From Datisca glomerata (lineage: Eukaryota > Streptophyta > Magnoliopsida > Cucurbitales > Datiscaceae), in NCBI GenBank assembly GCA_003255025.1, contig QANY01002375.1, positions 2,920,647-2,984,646 of the forward strand: a DNA stretch of 64,000 nucleotides, in the 5' to 3' direction. A program made the position numbers and the translations under genes. Below are positions 35,300-47,249 of this stretch, one piece after another. Numbering within the stretch: the first letter of the stretch is position 1; the number at the start of each line of letters is the position of its first letter. Below the pieces are notes generated by a model. The model was not told the origin of the DNA. It was given only the letters and a program-made list of their open reading frames with translations, and made no database searches.

Positions 35300-37595
35300 T
35301 TTGATACTAAACAAAATTTCCCCTTCCCTCCCTAATTTCAAACGTAAGAAAAAAATCAAGAAGACACAAATATTATTAATTAAAAGTAATTAATTAAGTT
35401 TGGCAATTAAGGTGAAGTGAGGATGGCTCTTGTTGTAGTGTTAAGTGTAGTTTATCAATATATTCTTCCAAGATATTTTATATCTTGGGCTATTAAAACA
35501 TTACGATCGAGAATTACAAGGTAGAATGAAAATTATGAGAGCCTACTATATTTATAAACTGATAATTATATGCTCCAAAAAAATTGATATGTAAAAGTTT
35601 TTTTTTATATGTTAAACATTAATAGCAACAAAATTTACCATACGTTTTTTATTAGTAGACCTTAATGTTTAGCTTATAGTGTTAACAATATTATTTATCA
35701 ATCTAAAGTACGATACAAGCATTTCTAACATGATTGTTTATGGACATGCATTGCACGTGCTAATATACTCTTATATACATAAATGGGGTAAAGAGGGGAG
35801 AAATATTTTTAGACACAAAATACCTTTATCACTATTCTATGAAATTATAAATTGATAAGTATCTTGGTATTTTCTCTACAACCATCACATTTACCATATC
35901 AAAAATTTAAAATATATAAGTTTTGAAAAATTAAGAGACATGTTGGCTTAATTAGAAGAATTTTATTAAAGAATTCCATAGGTGAATAATTTGATATTGA
36001 AATCAAAACCTAAAATCCTTTTACCTTTTTATTTGAAGGAATAAAACTCAACAAAAAAACAATAACTAAAAAACTAGCTAACAAGGATCAATAAGCACCA
36101 CATCTAAAACTCCAGGAGGAGTCGCTAAAATCAAATACGATAAGGAACGCCGAAGCTGAGATTAGCTTAACTTGAAGATCATCAATCAAATTGAAAGATC
36201 AATGAACATGATAAATTAAGCTATGAACTCAAGAGAAGTTATTAACTCTCTGTAAACACAAAACCTTTAATACAAAAAATCAGCCTCTACCTTTAATAGC
36301 TTGAAATTAGTATTGACATCAATAAACTAGAAAGTGATCAAAATTTTTATTGTATAGTCTCATACATATTTGATTTTAGCGAAATGTTGAAAACCCTTTG
36401 CGATTGACTTGGCTTTATACCTATCAATTTTGATAAATTTCTAGCAAAGAAATTGCTCTTGACTTAAAAATAATAACAAAATTTATAAAAAAAAAATCTT
36501 TATGGATACTTATGTTTCTAATTTTATAACATTATAAATGTACTTAATTTTAGAAACTATTTATAAACAAGTCGTTATTGTATAAAACATAATATTATAT
36601 TTATGAATTATATTAAGTTACAAAAAAATGATAAAATGCTAAATTGTATTATATTTTAAAAATATTTTAAGGGAAAAAGAAATATTGAAAGTTTCTTCCC
36701 TTAAGACTCTTTTTATATGGTACGAGTCAACAACACGTGCTTTTACGTGTTGAAACAACCAACATAAATAATATGTATGAAAATACTTACGAGATTACAT
36801 AAAAACATTGTTTAATCACCTCTGATTTATTGATGTAAAATACTAAGACTTCAAGATAGTAAAAGTAGATGGTCTTATCGTTGAAAATTTTGTGTTGCTA
36901 GGGCAGGTTAATAAATTTTCATGAGCTAATATCTTGGTTAGCAGTGTTGATAGATCTTGTAATTTAGTTGTTGATCACTGACGAGCAAACCTCTACTTTG
37001 GTTACTTGTCGTATTAAGTTTGATATGAATAAACATTAAATGTTATGTTTTAGTGGGTTTTTTCAATTAGAAGTTACAATTTAGAAGTTAGTGAAAATAT
37101 AAAAGGTCAAGAGTCTTTGTAGATGAAAGGCCAAGGGGTGTAGATTTAATTATTTTTCAGTTTTTTTTGGCAATAGTAGAGTCTATATAAAAGCCTTGTT
37201 GAGTTCATTGGAACACAACTTAGAGGAATACAAAAGTTAAATATTTTAAGTGAGTTTTTAGTTTACAAGTGAGTTTTTAGTTTACAGATATGTATTGTTT
37301 TCTTAATCAATATGAATTAATTTATCTCGAGATGAGAAGGGGAGGACTAAGAATAGGTAAAAAAAAGAGTTCACTTGCAAGTACCCCAATCTCCATAAAG
37401 CCCAAAAGTCCCTCAGTGACCTCTCTGAAGCTTCTTTGCAAACTGCTACCTCCAAACTCTCTTAACCTCCTTGGTCTAACAAATCACATAATGCTTCGTA
37501 ATTTTACTATTAGTTAATGAATTATTGAGCAACAATTTCAAGGACATCGTTACTTATAATGTCAATAATATAGCTAAACAAAAAAAGTAATAATA
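35300..37595. other. AT-rich stretch with isolated hairpins
   Basis: No coding motif was found. An ACATGCA-T-TGCACGT hairpin with one mismatch lies near 35,742-35,756, followed by GCTAATATACTC. A perfect 8-bp hairpin, CAACACGT...ACGTGTTG, lies at 36,731-36,752. Both are similar to Helitron terminal hairpins but without a CTRR end. A TATA-like TCTATATAAAAG lies at about 37,181. Confidence 0.5.
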
Positions 37596-37604
37596 GGAAA
37601 GAAC

Positions 37605-38046
37605 AACCCACTCCAGAAATGGAGTCCTCTAGATCGAGGGCGGCGACTCTTTGGTAACACTTGAGTGCTCTCTCGATATTAACAAAAAAGCGGCATAGTA
37701 ATGTATGAGGTATTAGAAAGCAACGCCATTCAAGGGGTTTAACTTGGCAGTTTTTAGGAAATGTTCAGCCGCCTCTGCTTTTTATTTGCCGGACCTCTTT
37801 TCCCAGAGGAAAAGCCCCTGTTATTTATATGAAAGCAAGCTTCTGTTTCTTAACTTAATAACATTAACCAATGAAAAATAAAATTGCGGTATCTTTCTTT
37901 TTCTATTGGAAATGAAATAAGTGAACAATCGAGTAATGGAGAGGGGAACTTAAAAGATCAACACGAAAGGAGGGATCATCTGGGTGAGCATCCGCCAATT
38001 CCTGCAATTGTCTAAGGGTAGACAATTCGCCTCCTTCTTCCTGAGT
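37605..38046 (-). pseudogene. SKI3: Fragment of SKI3-like TPR gene (N-terminal part)
   Basis: SKI3 is the TPR scaffold of the Ski complex that feeds cytoplasmic RNA to the exosome; the plant protein is over 1,000 residues. Two exon-like pieces are visible. Piece 1 (about 38,046-37,955) reads EEGGELSTLRQLQEL, then ADAHPDDPSFRVDL. Piece 2 (37,817-37,605), after a T-rich interval ending in ATAACAG, reads GLFLWEK-like codons, AAEHFLKTAKLNPLNG, and after a frameshift ERALKCYQRVAALDLEDS. This order matches the start of SKI3. Stops (before AEAAEHF and after GVAF), a frameshift and a lost donor show a dead, truncated copy. The identity is from memory of the family. Confidence 0.65.
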
Positions 38047-38049
38047 AGG

Positions 38050-38690
38050 GGGGAGGAACGTCCGATATGCTACAGAGTTTTTACAGATTTATCAGCAAGA
38101 TGGATAACAAAATAGAGAACCTAAAGGAATGCGGAAAGTATCGTATTGCAATCGGTATCGGGCATCTGATATCAAACCTTAACACGTTGGCTATGGCTCG
38201 CCTGCGTCGTTCTCACCTGAATTTCTTCTCTCCCTCTTTTCCTCACTCTCTTTGTATCGTGTTTTTTGCTTGGGTTTTTTTTATTAAAATACACGATAGC
38301 TATGGTTGATTGGAAAAAAATCAAAGAAATTATTTCACGCTCAGGTCTGGGAAAGGGAAGAAAGTAATGAAAAAATATAGACGCATGCAAGAAATACTTG
38401 AGAGAGAGCTTTGCCTAGCGAGGAAAGCTTCATTCCAGAGAGGCCCATTTGTGACCTCTATTGCGGAGAGATGATAGAACAGAATCGCTTCGTTGCGGAG
38501 AGAACATAGGCACCTCAGAGAAAGTGTGAGATTTGGTGAGCCCTAAGATCGATGAGAGAAATAGAGGTTGAAGGTGAGAGAAAGAGGGTTGAAGCTGGGA
38601 GAAGAGAGAGTCAAAGTTGAGAGAGAGAGGTGGAAAGATGGAGTGTTTTTGTGAGTAATATTTTAGGCGGGTTGGAGATTTTTTTCCCCC
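38050..38690 (-). other. CT-rich minus strand upstream of the SKI3-like fragment
   Basis: The minus strand of 38,520-38,650 is CT-rich (CTCTCTCAAC, CTCTTCTCCC), like the 5' leader of many plant genes. It lies on the upstream side of the SKI3-like pieces and may have been copied with them. No conserved motif confirms this. Confidence 0.3.
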
Positions 38691-38879
38691 CGCTCTTTAC
38701 CCTGCATAAAATTACGTTTTAGTGTAAAACGTGATCTGACTGAAATTAAAACACCAAATTCTTGTGATTGTGTGGTTCTCGGATCAACTTTAGAATTTAC
38801 TTAAGGTTTAAGCAAGAGATAACATGCACAACAACTTTTTTTAAGATGTTTGTATTCGGGTGAGATGCCAAAAGTATTT

Positions 38880-39450
38880 TAAAAGGTGATTTATGACTAA
38901 GTTTTGATGATGCTATTGAAGACACTACTGGCGAGAAGGTGTGAGACAAAATTTTAATGGAAGAGAGAAACAAAATAAAATAGGTAAAGGTGTTTCTTGA
39001 TGATGCTTACACCCGGCAATTCCATTTTATTGGTGAGTGTAACGATCAGATTTTTGGTGTAGAATAATACCCTTATCTTGTAGGAATTTATCGAAAGAGG
39101 TACTTGAGTATTCTCCTCCCTAATGAGTACGTTGATGAGACAATAATCGTTCATTAGTGATTGGAAGGATTTAAAATTACAAACATGTCATACTTAAGAG
39201 CCAAGAGGGAAAATCCTTGTATAGCTAACTCAAGTTCTATAAAAGTTACATGATATCGAAAATCATTAATAGAAGTTTTTGACGTAGGGCCGCAAACATC
39301 AATATGTAATATTTCAACAGGAGATATAATAGCAGTACTAGAAAGATTAAATGGAAGTTGAGAAATTTTACTACTCAAACAGCGATGACAAAGACATTTA
39401 ACAAAATTAGATTGGTATGTAAACCAGCTTTATTTAAGTAAGCTTAAGAA
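38880..39450 (-). mobile_element. Copia integrase fragment
   Basis: The minus strand reads SKISQLPFNLSSTAIISPVE, then HIDVCGPTSKTSINDFRYHV (39,378-39,250), with the first catalytic Asp of the copia integrase core. After a gap and frameshifts, FDKFLQDKGIILHQKS and NGIAG near 39,110-39,000 correspond to the end of the core. No LTR or RT is attached. The weak ORF at 39,581-39,826 on the same strand may belong to the region before integrase. Confidence 0.75.
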
Positions 39451-39894
39451 CATTTTCCCATTAAAGACTAGAGAAACCTTATTGCCAAGAAAAGGATCAA
39501 AAGGAGAATTCATTAAGACAAGTGAGAAGTCATTTACGTTGCAAAGGAAAATTTGTTTATATTAAAGATAACCAAAGAACTTAAGCAAGTTCCATAAAAC
39601 AGGGCCGAAAAGTGCAGGAACATTTGTAGATAAATTGGCAAAGCATAAAAGGCTTGATGGAAAAATTTCCTCTACATCTTGTTTGTGTAGACTGATGTTT
39701 TAAAGATTTGATTTGATGGATTGCGTAACATATTGTCTTACATTTCTTCATTTCGTCTAAACTTAGTGCCTGCGATTTCATGTTAGTGGATTGTATAATA
39801 ATATTGTTGAAATGTTTGGTTATCATAATTTGAAAATTGTTAATTAGTACTCTGAGTGCTTTAATCTCTTCGAATTAAGTTAGTTGATAGAATT

Positions 39895-39896
<2 letters not shown>

Positions 39897-39952
<56 letters not shown>
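39897..39952. repeat. (TAA)n microsatellite
   Basis: About 18 uninterrupted TAA/AAT units. Confidence 0.95.
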
Positions 39953-39953
<1 letters not shown>

Positions 39954-39954
39954 T

Positions 39955-41035
39955 CATCATCTAAATAATCTAAATAATCTAGTTGGTTGTAGATTTAAAA
40001 GGAAAGATGAGATGAGAAACTTCCTTTACATTTCCGCCCATAAGTGCGTATTGTGAGGATCCGGCTGTTGCTCACCCTACACAATGATACAAGATCACAA
40101 GTCACCCAACACCATCATCCAGGGTGAACTTTATACATGTGATAGATTTCTATTGGTATTTTAGATTTACAATTTCATATACTTTTTATAATAGTTAATT
40201 TTTTTTAAATGAAACGTTGCTTCAATCGAAAAGGTGTCAAATTGAGTCTCTTAATTGCCCAATTTTGTCACTCTTATGAAATAGTTATATCTATAATATA
40301 TAATGTTTGCAAGTAGGGCAATATCCTGTCACGTGATGGAGGCCCGTCAGAATTTAAACTTGAGCACAAAATAAGGCATCTTAACTATCACTTAATCTAA
40401 CAATTGCTATAAGAGCTTTGTGTGGTCAGAGGTTCTACTCTTAGGAAAGAAGCACGCATGCGAGCATCTGTTGAGTGCGGGATTGTTGGAAGGTGCACCA
40501 ACATCGTGTAACGTGGTGGAAGTCTCGTAGAGTCATGGCACTGCCAAAACCTCAGGGAAATAAAGTTGCACCTATCAACTATTGTTTTTAGTTAAATGGT
40601 AAACGTTTGATCCTACATAAAAGAGCACAATCAAGTGATCATTTTTCTTATCATTTTCCAATTACTTTTTAGTTAAATACGGTTTTAGCAGTCACTTATG
40701 CACCGTATAAATTAGACACTAAATGTACAGTCTTGTTTTGAATAACACCCTAACTCTTTTCCTAACCTAACATCCCGTTTACATCTCCATTCTGCCGCTA
40801 ACTCTCTGTGTGTGAATGTGTTGAATTTTAGGGGAAGCTTCAGCAAGATTTCTAACTATCATTTCGTTTACGTTTTCTTAGCAAGAATTTCATTCATTAG
40901 TTTTTTGTATATTTGTTTTATCCAAATGTACTTCTAAAATCAATCTCAATTATTTTATAAATTCAAATTATAATAATTCATATTTTCTTCATCGCCTTTA
41001 AAAAGTACTTTTAACAAAGTACGTAACAGGTCAAC
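39955..41035. other. Unassigned spacer
   Basis: No coding motif was recognised on either strand. A few GC-richer patches (40,040-40,130 and 40,430-40,560) lack any family signature. Confidence 0.5.
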
Positions 41036-41039
41036 GTGC

Positions 41040-41261
41040 ATGATGTACATACTGTGAAAAGGTACTAGGTTGTTAAGTAGGTTTATCTCCTTGTACTTCT
41101 ATAAATAGGTATGTTGCATGGTTGTGAAGGTTAATAAAAATAATAAGCAAGATTGCTCTTCAATTTCTTTCTTTCTCTTTCTTTCTTCTCAGTCATTCTT
41201 CTTCATTGATGTTAATCTCTCTCTCTCTCTCACACACACACATTTATCATAACTATCCACA
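41040..41261 (+). repeat. Copia A 5' LTR
   Basis: It matches 43,586-43,800: GCATGGTTGTGAAGGTTAAT, AATAAGCAAGATTGCTCTTC, a CT-rich end and CTATCCACA. TATAAATAGG (about 41,100) is a TATA box. A CT then CA microsatellite lies at 41,219-41,241. Confidence 0.85.
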
Positions 41262-41274
41262 TGGTATCAGGGCC
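41262..41274 (+). other. Copia A primer-binding site
   Basis: TGGTATCAGGGCC, directly at the LTR end, corresponds to the initiator-Met tRNA site TGGTATCAGAGC with one change. Confidence 0.85.
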
Positions 41275-41294
41275 TTAGAAGATAAACGTCTAAA

Positions 41295-41680
41295 ATGGCT
41301 AAAGACTCATCTGCTTGTCTCAAAATAATTCAGTCTGAAATGGAAAAAATTCTCAACTTCACTCACCGATCTTTCTACTCTAAATATATGTAGTTTGATA
41401 TCCATAAGAATAGAGTCTACAATCTTTGTTCTATGGAAATATCAAATCACCTATATTCTTAAGGCACAATCAGTCTTTGTGTATGTAGATGACTCAATTG
41501 TATGTCCATGGAAGTTTCTTTCTACTAACAAAGGAGAGATTACCACTATTGTCAATCCAAAGTTTGATCAACAGATTGCATAGGAACTTGCTCTTTTCAT
41601 TCTTTTTAATGCAATATTGTCACCAATGGCATTATCCTTCGTTTTAAGTTGCAAAACATCAATGGAGATCTAGAATTATA
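41295..41680 (+). pseudogene. Copia A gag remnant
   Basis: The start MAKDSSACLKIIQSEMEK (41,295) is followed by shifted pieces ISIRIESTIFVLWKYQITYI and TTIVNPKFDQQIA (41,395-41,582), which match the N-terminal gag part of copia elements (K-L-x-x-N-Y-x-x-W-K...). The later gag, with its zinc knuckle, is missing. Confidence 0.7.
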
Positions 41681-42119
41681 GTCAGAAGATTCTCATGTAT
41701 TTCAATGTTCAACATTCTTTAATTATTCATCCTCATCTTGTCCTACTTTTGAAGTTTAAATACCTTAGTTTTATTTCCTATAATACGTAGTCAAAAATCT
41801 TTTTCCCCAATCAGCCATACCACATTTAACAACACTAGTAACTTATATACTGCCACACCTAATACAATTAACTTTAAAGTTTTAGAATCAATCACTTGTG
41901 CCTAATGCTATATCAAAACCTTAATCCATTGACTATGCACATTTCCCTTATATTTCAAATGCCTTAATAGTAGATCTTACAATTCAACCAATATCAACTA
42001 ATTTGCATCTTTTTTACCAATTCCCACTTCAGTTCCCTCAACTATTCTTACTACACCATATGCACATCAGATCAAAATCTAGAATCTATAGGAAAAAGGC
42101 ATTTCTTTCTTCAAATTCA

Positions 42120-43560
42120 TCTAGAACACTTTGACCTACATCTTTTTCCACTGCTTTCGAAATTCTAGAATGGAATAATGTTATGATACATGAATGTAAT
42201 GCTTAGGAACTTGGTCTCTCATTCTATTACCTGATAACAAGAACTTGGTAGGTTATAAATGGGTGGATAAGTTAAAATATCATCCATATGGTTCTATTAC
42301 TAGGCACAAAGCTAGGCTCGTAGAAAAAGGCTTCCATCAAGAGGAAAGTTTTGACTACAATGAGACTTTTAGTCATTTAGTCAAGAAGCTTATTATTAGA
42401 ATTATATTATCCTTAGTTGCTCGCTATGGTTGGTCACATGCAATTAGATGTCAAAAATGACTTTTACATGGATTATTACATGAAGATATCTATATGGTAC
42501 AACCACATGTTTTTTTTAACTCTACCTTTTCTAATCATGTTTGTAGGCTTCAAAATTTTCTCTATGGCTTGAGGCAAGCCCCAAAAGCCTAGTTTGACAT
42601 ATTCACATCTCCTCTTCTTACACTTGAGTTCACTACATCACAGGTTGACTTATCCTTATTTGTTAAAGCAAGAGCTAATTCACTTACATATATTTTTCTT
42701 TAGGCAAGAAATATCGTCCTCCAAGTTACTAATTTAGTATATAGAGTCCAAATTATTCACATTCCATAGCAATAATTTGAGATGACAGATCTTGGTTCAC
42801 TTAATTACTTCTTAGGACTTGAGATCACAAGGTCATCTACCAGAATCTTTGTCAATCAGCAAAAATATGCAAAGGATCTCCTCTTAAAGGTTGACATGTC
42901 TGATTTCATACCTTGCAACTCACCATGCTCTACTAAATCTCCTATGTATAGTAAGGTTGGATCTCTCTTATCTGATATTTTAGAATGTAAAAGTCTAGTT
43001 GGTTCTCTAATTACAATACTACGATATATTGTAATTACTGTTGAAAATGGCATCTATTTTAAACTAGGTTCTCTTAATATTCAAGCATTATGTAATGTAG
43101 ATTGAGCATGTGACCCATCTGATCGAAAGGCAACAACTAGTTATATAATTTTCCTTGGTCTAATCTTATCATATGGAGTGAAAAGAAGTAACTTACAATA
43201 ACTAGATCTTCAACTGAGGTTGAATACAAAGCATTTGCTAACACAACTTCAAAATTAACTTGGATCAGGCAGATCTAGTGTGATTTACACAAGTACTTAC
43301 CTCAAACCTCTACATGATGGTGTGACAATACTTCAACGATCAGTCTTACCCAATTTTTCATGCTCCAACCAAGCATGTAGAAATTGACTTTCATTTTATC
43401 AGAGAAACAATAGTCAGAGAAGGATCTCATTGTCAAACATATTGAGTCTCACTATTAGTTGGCAAATATGTTCACTAAATCTCTTTCAAGTCCTAGATTC
43501 ACCTTTTTAAAGAACAAATTGATGCATTTACAACCCGGCATCAATTCGCAACTAATGTAA
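42120..43560 (+). pseudogene. Copia A RT and RNase H remnant
   Basis: NLVGYKWVDKLKYHPYGSI, then HKARLVEKGFHQEESFDYNE (42,243-42,372) is the RT start. LLHEDIYMVQPH, RLQNFLYGLRQAPKA (about 42,475-42,590) follows. The YVDD box is deleted near 42,700-42,770. The frame from 42,782 reads MTDLGSLNYFLGLEI, then NQQKYAKDLLLKVDM. RNase H is marked by CDPSDRKATTSYIIFLG (about 43,110-43,160), TRSSTEVEYKA-like codons and a late H-V-E-I-D-F-H-F-I motif near 43,375. Stops occur throughout. Confidence 0.88.
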
Positions 43561-43585
43561 AGGATAATAGAGATATTATTAAATA

Positions 43586-43800
43586 GTGGCAGTTGATTAG
43601 TGGAAAGAGTTTTATCAGTCAGGCTATTTTATCTCATTATACTTCAATAAATATGTACATTGCATGGTTATGAAGGTTAATGAAAATAATGAGCAAGATT
43701 GCTCCTCAATAACTCTCTATACTCTTCTTCTCCTCATTTCTTTCTCTTTCTTTCTAATTATGTATTCCAATCTCTCTCTTGATTATCATAGCTCTCCACA
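43586..43800 (+). repeat. Copia A 3' LTR
   Basis: Ends in CTCTCCACA at 43,800. The left edge is set by homology to the 5' LTR; a short purine-rich AAAGGATAATAGAGA lies just upstream. Confidence 0.8.
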
Positions 43801-43939
43801 ACCACTACATCAAAAGCTGAAGAATAAGACTACGTAACTCATTGCAATGCCTTGATTCTATAATGAGTAGTTTTATATGTATCCAACTTTTTTTCGTTTT
43901 ATATCTTCTTTTCTATTTTTTTTCCTAGAATAGCATTTG

Positions 43940-43944
43940 GTGCT
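43940..43944 (+). repeat. Target-site duplication of copia B, left copy
   Basis: GTGCT directly abuts the left LTR edge and is repeated at 56,153-56,157. Confidence 0.85.
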
Positions 43945-44253
43945 TAAAGAAGCTAAACAATGTAAGAAAATGAAGAAAAAGGTTATCAGCTTCGCCAACT
44001 TGCTTAGCATGATCTCATTATCATTTATAGATAAAAGGTTATAACTTGATTATGGTTAAGCACTAAATACTAGTTTTTGCTTCTAACGAAAGCGTAACAA
44101 ATCAATCTAATAAGATAAGCAACTATAAACAGACTCCTCGAGCTACAACCAGAAGGCCACCTAGCCTACAATGCTATCAAAAATAGTTTAAGTAAGCTGA
44201 CTAGGATTGCTTACTCACCTTTGTTCCTAACTGGTATAATACATGGTTTATCA
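43945..44253 (-). repeat. Copia B 3' LTR
   Basis: On the minus strand it begins TGATAAACC after a polypurine tract (GAGGGGGAGG, about 44,254-44,263) and ends at TTCTTTA. It aligns well with the 5' LTR, including GGTTATAACTTGATTATG and AAACAGACTCCT. Confidence 0.92.
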
Positions 44254-44935
44254 CCTCCCCCTCAATCTAATGGGGGAGATAGACACCTTTATCTTGATAT
44301 TCAGGTAAAGGAACCGTGGAGTGGACACTGTTTTGGTGAGCAAATTAGCTTATTGCTCAGTTGAGGGAACATAGCTGATATCTAAAATTTCTGTTATACC
44401 TTATCACGAATGAAGTGTACATCCAACTTAATGTGCTATGTCCTATCATCAAGGATAGGATTAGAGGCTAAGGCAATGACATTTATGTTATCACACCAAA
44501 GAATTGGAGCTTGAGCAACCGGCAGCTTCAATTCACCAAGCAGGCGTAAAAACCATTGTTTTTCAGCAGTAGAGTTTTACATTGACGTATATTCACTCTC
44601 AGTGCTTGATATAGAGACAATATGCTACTTCTCGGATGACCAAAACATGAGATTTCCACCAATAAGAATAAGATAACCCAAGTTGACTTCATGTTATCTA
44701 CATCACTTGCCCAATCCTCGTCCGGGTAAGCATAAATGTCAAGTGAAGATGATGCTTTGATGTTTAAACCTTCATCTATGGTACCAAGTTAGATACCTAA
44801 GAACCCTTTTACATACCTCCCAATGTATATCAGTGAGTTTATGCAAGAATTGGCAGAGTCTACTCACAATGAAGGTAATGTCTAGTCTTGTGATGGCTAC
44901 GTATTGTAGGGCACCCATTGTTCTCCTATAAATTA
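44254..44935 (-). pseudogene. Copia B RNase H end of pol
   Basis: The frame RTMGALQYVAITRLDITFIV, then CKRVLRYLTWYH (44,930-44,772), matches the copia segment leading into RNase H. Further fragments toward 44,260 correspond to the Y-S-D-A-D region and the long C-terminal end, heavily broken. Confidence 0.75.
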
Positions 44936-44999
44936 TGATATCATGCATTGGATTTACAATATTGAGGGAAAGATTTATTGAAATGCTTGCAAGTGAGGT

Positions 45000-45800
45000 T
45001 GCATCTTTTGCTGTATCCATTTTGGTTCTTCTTAGCAGGTCTAATATGTATTTGGACTAACTCAGATGCATTCCTTGCTTGCTTCTAGTTAACTCAATAC
45101 TAAGGAAGTAATGAATCTCTCCAAGATATTTTAAGGCATAAGACTCATGTAGTTTGTCAATAAAGGATGGTAAGAGACTAGTATTGTTTCCAGTTATCAA
45201 TAAATCATCAACATAGATTAGTAAGCACACAACTTTTAGTCTAGAATGTAAAAAAAAAAAGGAATTTGACTTTGAGTTTGTAAAACCCCAATGGAGCAGT
45301 GATGTTCTTAGCTTCTCATACCAAGCTCTTGGAGCTTGTTTGAGTCCATATAAGGCTTTTGCAGCTTATAAACATGTTGTGGCTTGGATGAATCAACAAA
45401 CCCCTCAGGTTGGCTCATATACACAGTTTCTTTAAGTAACCCATTGAAAAAAGCATTATTAACATCTAATTGTCTTATCTACCATCTAAACATCACTTCC
45501 AAATGCAAAACTACCCTTACCGTTGTGGACTTCACCACTAGACTAAAAGCTCAGTTAAGTCTAGCCACTTTTTGATGAAATCCTTTGGCCACTAACCTTT
45601 CTTTATACCTCTAAACACTACCATTGGGATTCATCTTCACTTTAAATATCCACTTGTTACCAAACAGAGTCATGTCAGAGGTATAGGGAACGAACTTCCA
45701 GGTATTATTCCTAGAGCTTGATATTCTTCAAGCATATCCTGTTTCTAGTTGGAGCAGGTTACAGCTTGCTTAATAGATGTAGATTTTGAAGGGATTTTGG
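45000..45800 (-). pseudogene. Copia B reverse transcriptase remnant
   Basis: GNKWIFKVKMNPNGSV (about 45,660-45,615), then [29 protein letters not shown] (about 45,480-45,420), then [17 protein letters not shown]. The catalytic box CLLIYVDDLLITGNN (about 45,230-45,185) is intact. LKYLGEIHYFLSIEL follows. A stop-rich frame shows it is not functional. Confidence 0.9.
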
Positions 45801-46159
45801 ACTCAGGTAAAGGGTGTTTGGTTATATTAAAGACTTTAGGTTTAAATACCCCATTTTTCGATCTAGTTGTCATTTAGTGAGGGTTTTGAGTGGTTTGTGC
45901 AGTAATGAACATGTTAATAAACATGCAGTTCTATACTTAGGGCATAAGCAATAGAAGGAAAACTATTTGCATTTAGACTTGGAATACATGATAATTGAAG
46001 ATTATTGGAACTCCTTGTGTATGCTCACTGTGTGAAGCTTGTTCAGTCCTAAGAACACCTGCTGAAGTAGAGCTTTAAGATGAGGATCATTCAACAGTAT
46101 CCAAATTTTTTTATCTGATAAAGGAGTTGCAAACTTTGTGAATGTAGTGTGAATTGAAG

Positions 46160-47050
46160 AGATCAAATTAGAAAGAGGGGAAGGACTTTGTGAGTTATTT
46201 TCAAACAATTGAGAGTAAGGAAACACAATCTTATTAAAGACAATATTTCAAATGATATATTCCATTCAAGTATGATGTAAACACCTATAGCCTTTATGAT
46301 TTGAAGAGTAGCTCCAAAATAAGCACAAATCTGAATGAAAAGCAAACTTATGACTATATATGGCCTTAAGTGGGGGAAGCAAGCACAACCAAAGGAATTT
46401 AGAAAGTTGAGATCTGGTAGTTTGTTGTATAAAGCTTGGTAAGGTGAGGACATATGTAATACTGGTGTTGATTCACATGTGGCCACGAATGCCTGAATAT
46501 AATCCCTTGATCCTTTTGGAAATTTGGCTAGAGATCTAAATTTCCCGCCTCATTCAATTTGAACTGTTTGAATAAGAAACGCAAATTGTTTCTCTACAAA
46601 GTTTTTGAAGATAACAAAGACTTTATATACTCTGAACATTAGTTTGAGAGATAAAATCCATCAAAATTTATTAAAGTCATCTAAAAAATTGATATAGTAC
46701 CTATATCCATCTCTAGAAAGAATAGGGGATGGTCCCATACATCAACATGTATGAGTTCTAATGGTCTTTCAGTTTTAGATTCTGATTTTACAAAGGGAAG
46801 TGTGTGACTTTTGCCTCTTTGGGAAGTGTATGATTTTTGTGTTTTCGGCAAGCATTACAGAATAATGAAGTCTATTTGGGAGATTTTACATTAACATATT
46901 GCAAAACCTTGCACAAAATTTGGGTGAGGGATGAGCAAGCCTTTTATGCCATATATCAGTCTTATTCATATCCAAAGTATCTGAAAAGGTTTATTTTTCC
47001 CCAGATAGAGCATGAAAAATATTATTTGAGCTAGCTTTTGACACATTTTC
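46160..47050 (-). pseudogene. Copia B integrase remnant
   Basis: DIWHKRLAHPSPKF (46,962-46,915) is the zinc-binding H-H entry. YRYYINFLDDFNKF near 46,695-46,650 belongs to the core. The frame 46,486-46,163 (STPVLHMSSPYQALYNKLPD, then FLNSFGCACFPHLRPY) is the C-terminal part of the core with the typical P-x-x-L...F-G-C...P pattern. Confidence 0.88.
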
Positions 47051-47249
47051 AACAAAACAGTATAACGTAGGTTGTGTTTATCAGAAAGAACTTGACTTTG
47101 TAGATTTTTATTTATAATATCCAAAAAGGTACATGAAATAGGCAAGTCGTTTACAAAATTAGAACATTTACTTTCCTAACAGAGAATTGTTCAAAGAAAT
47201 CGAATCAGATAAAGAATTACAGGCTTTACTAATACTAGACAAAACTTTT

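Larger units (their letters stand above)
29345..35300 (-). mobile_element. LINE B, plant L1-type retrotransposon with two ORFs
   Basis: On the minus strand ORF1 (from 35,151) with a zinc knuckle is followed by ORF2 (from 33,601) with endonuclease, RT, zf-RVT and RNase H. The 3' end has an A-rich tail on the minus strand (ATAAAAAAAC, about 29,355-29,368). At about 5.9 kb it is close to full length and far better preserved than LINE A. Stops and frameshifts are still present in both ORFs. The 5' start is not defined. Confidence 0.9.
41040..43800 (+). mobile_element. Copia A: internally deleted copia element
   Basis: Two LTRs of about 215-222 bp flank a primer-binding site, a gag remnant and the RT/RNase H end of pol. 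Protease, integrase and the front of RT are missing, apart from scraps. At 2.8 kb it is about half the usual copia length. The edges of the LTRs are approximate and no target duplication was found. Confidence 0.85.

Noticed and set aside
38067..38309. Plus-strand ORF of 80 codons
   Set aside because: Opposite to the SKI3-like fragment and its leader; no motif. Considered as organelle DNA because of its higher GC, but nothing recognisable from mitochondria or plastids.
41470..41515. A YVDD reverse transcriptase box
   Set aside because: VFVYVDDSIVCP lies in the gag part of copia A, where related gags have a similar Y-x-D-x-S-x-x-C-P stretch. No RT motifs surround it.
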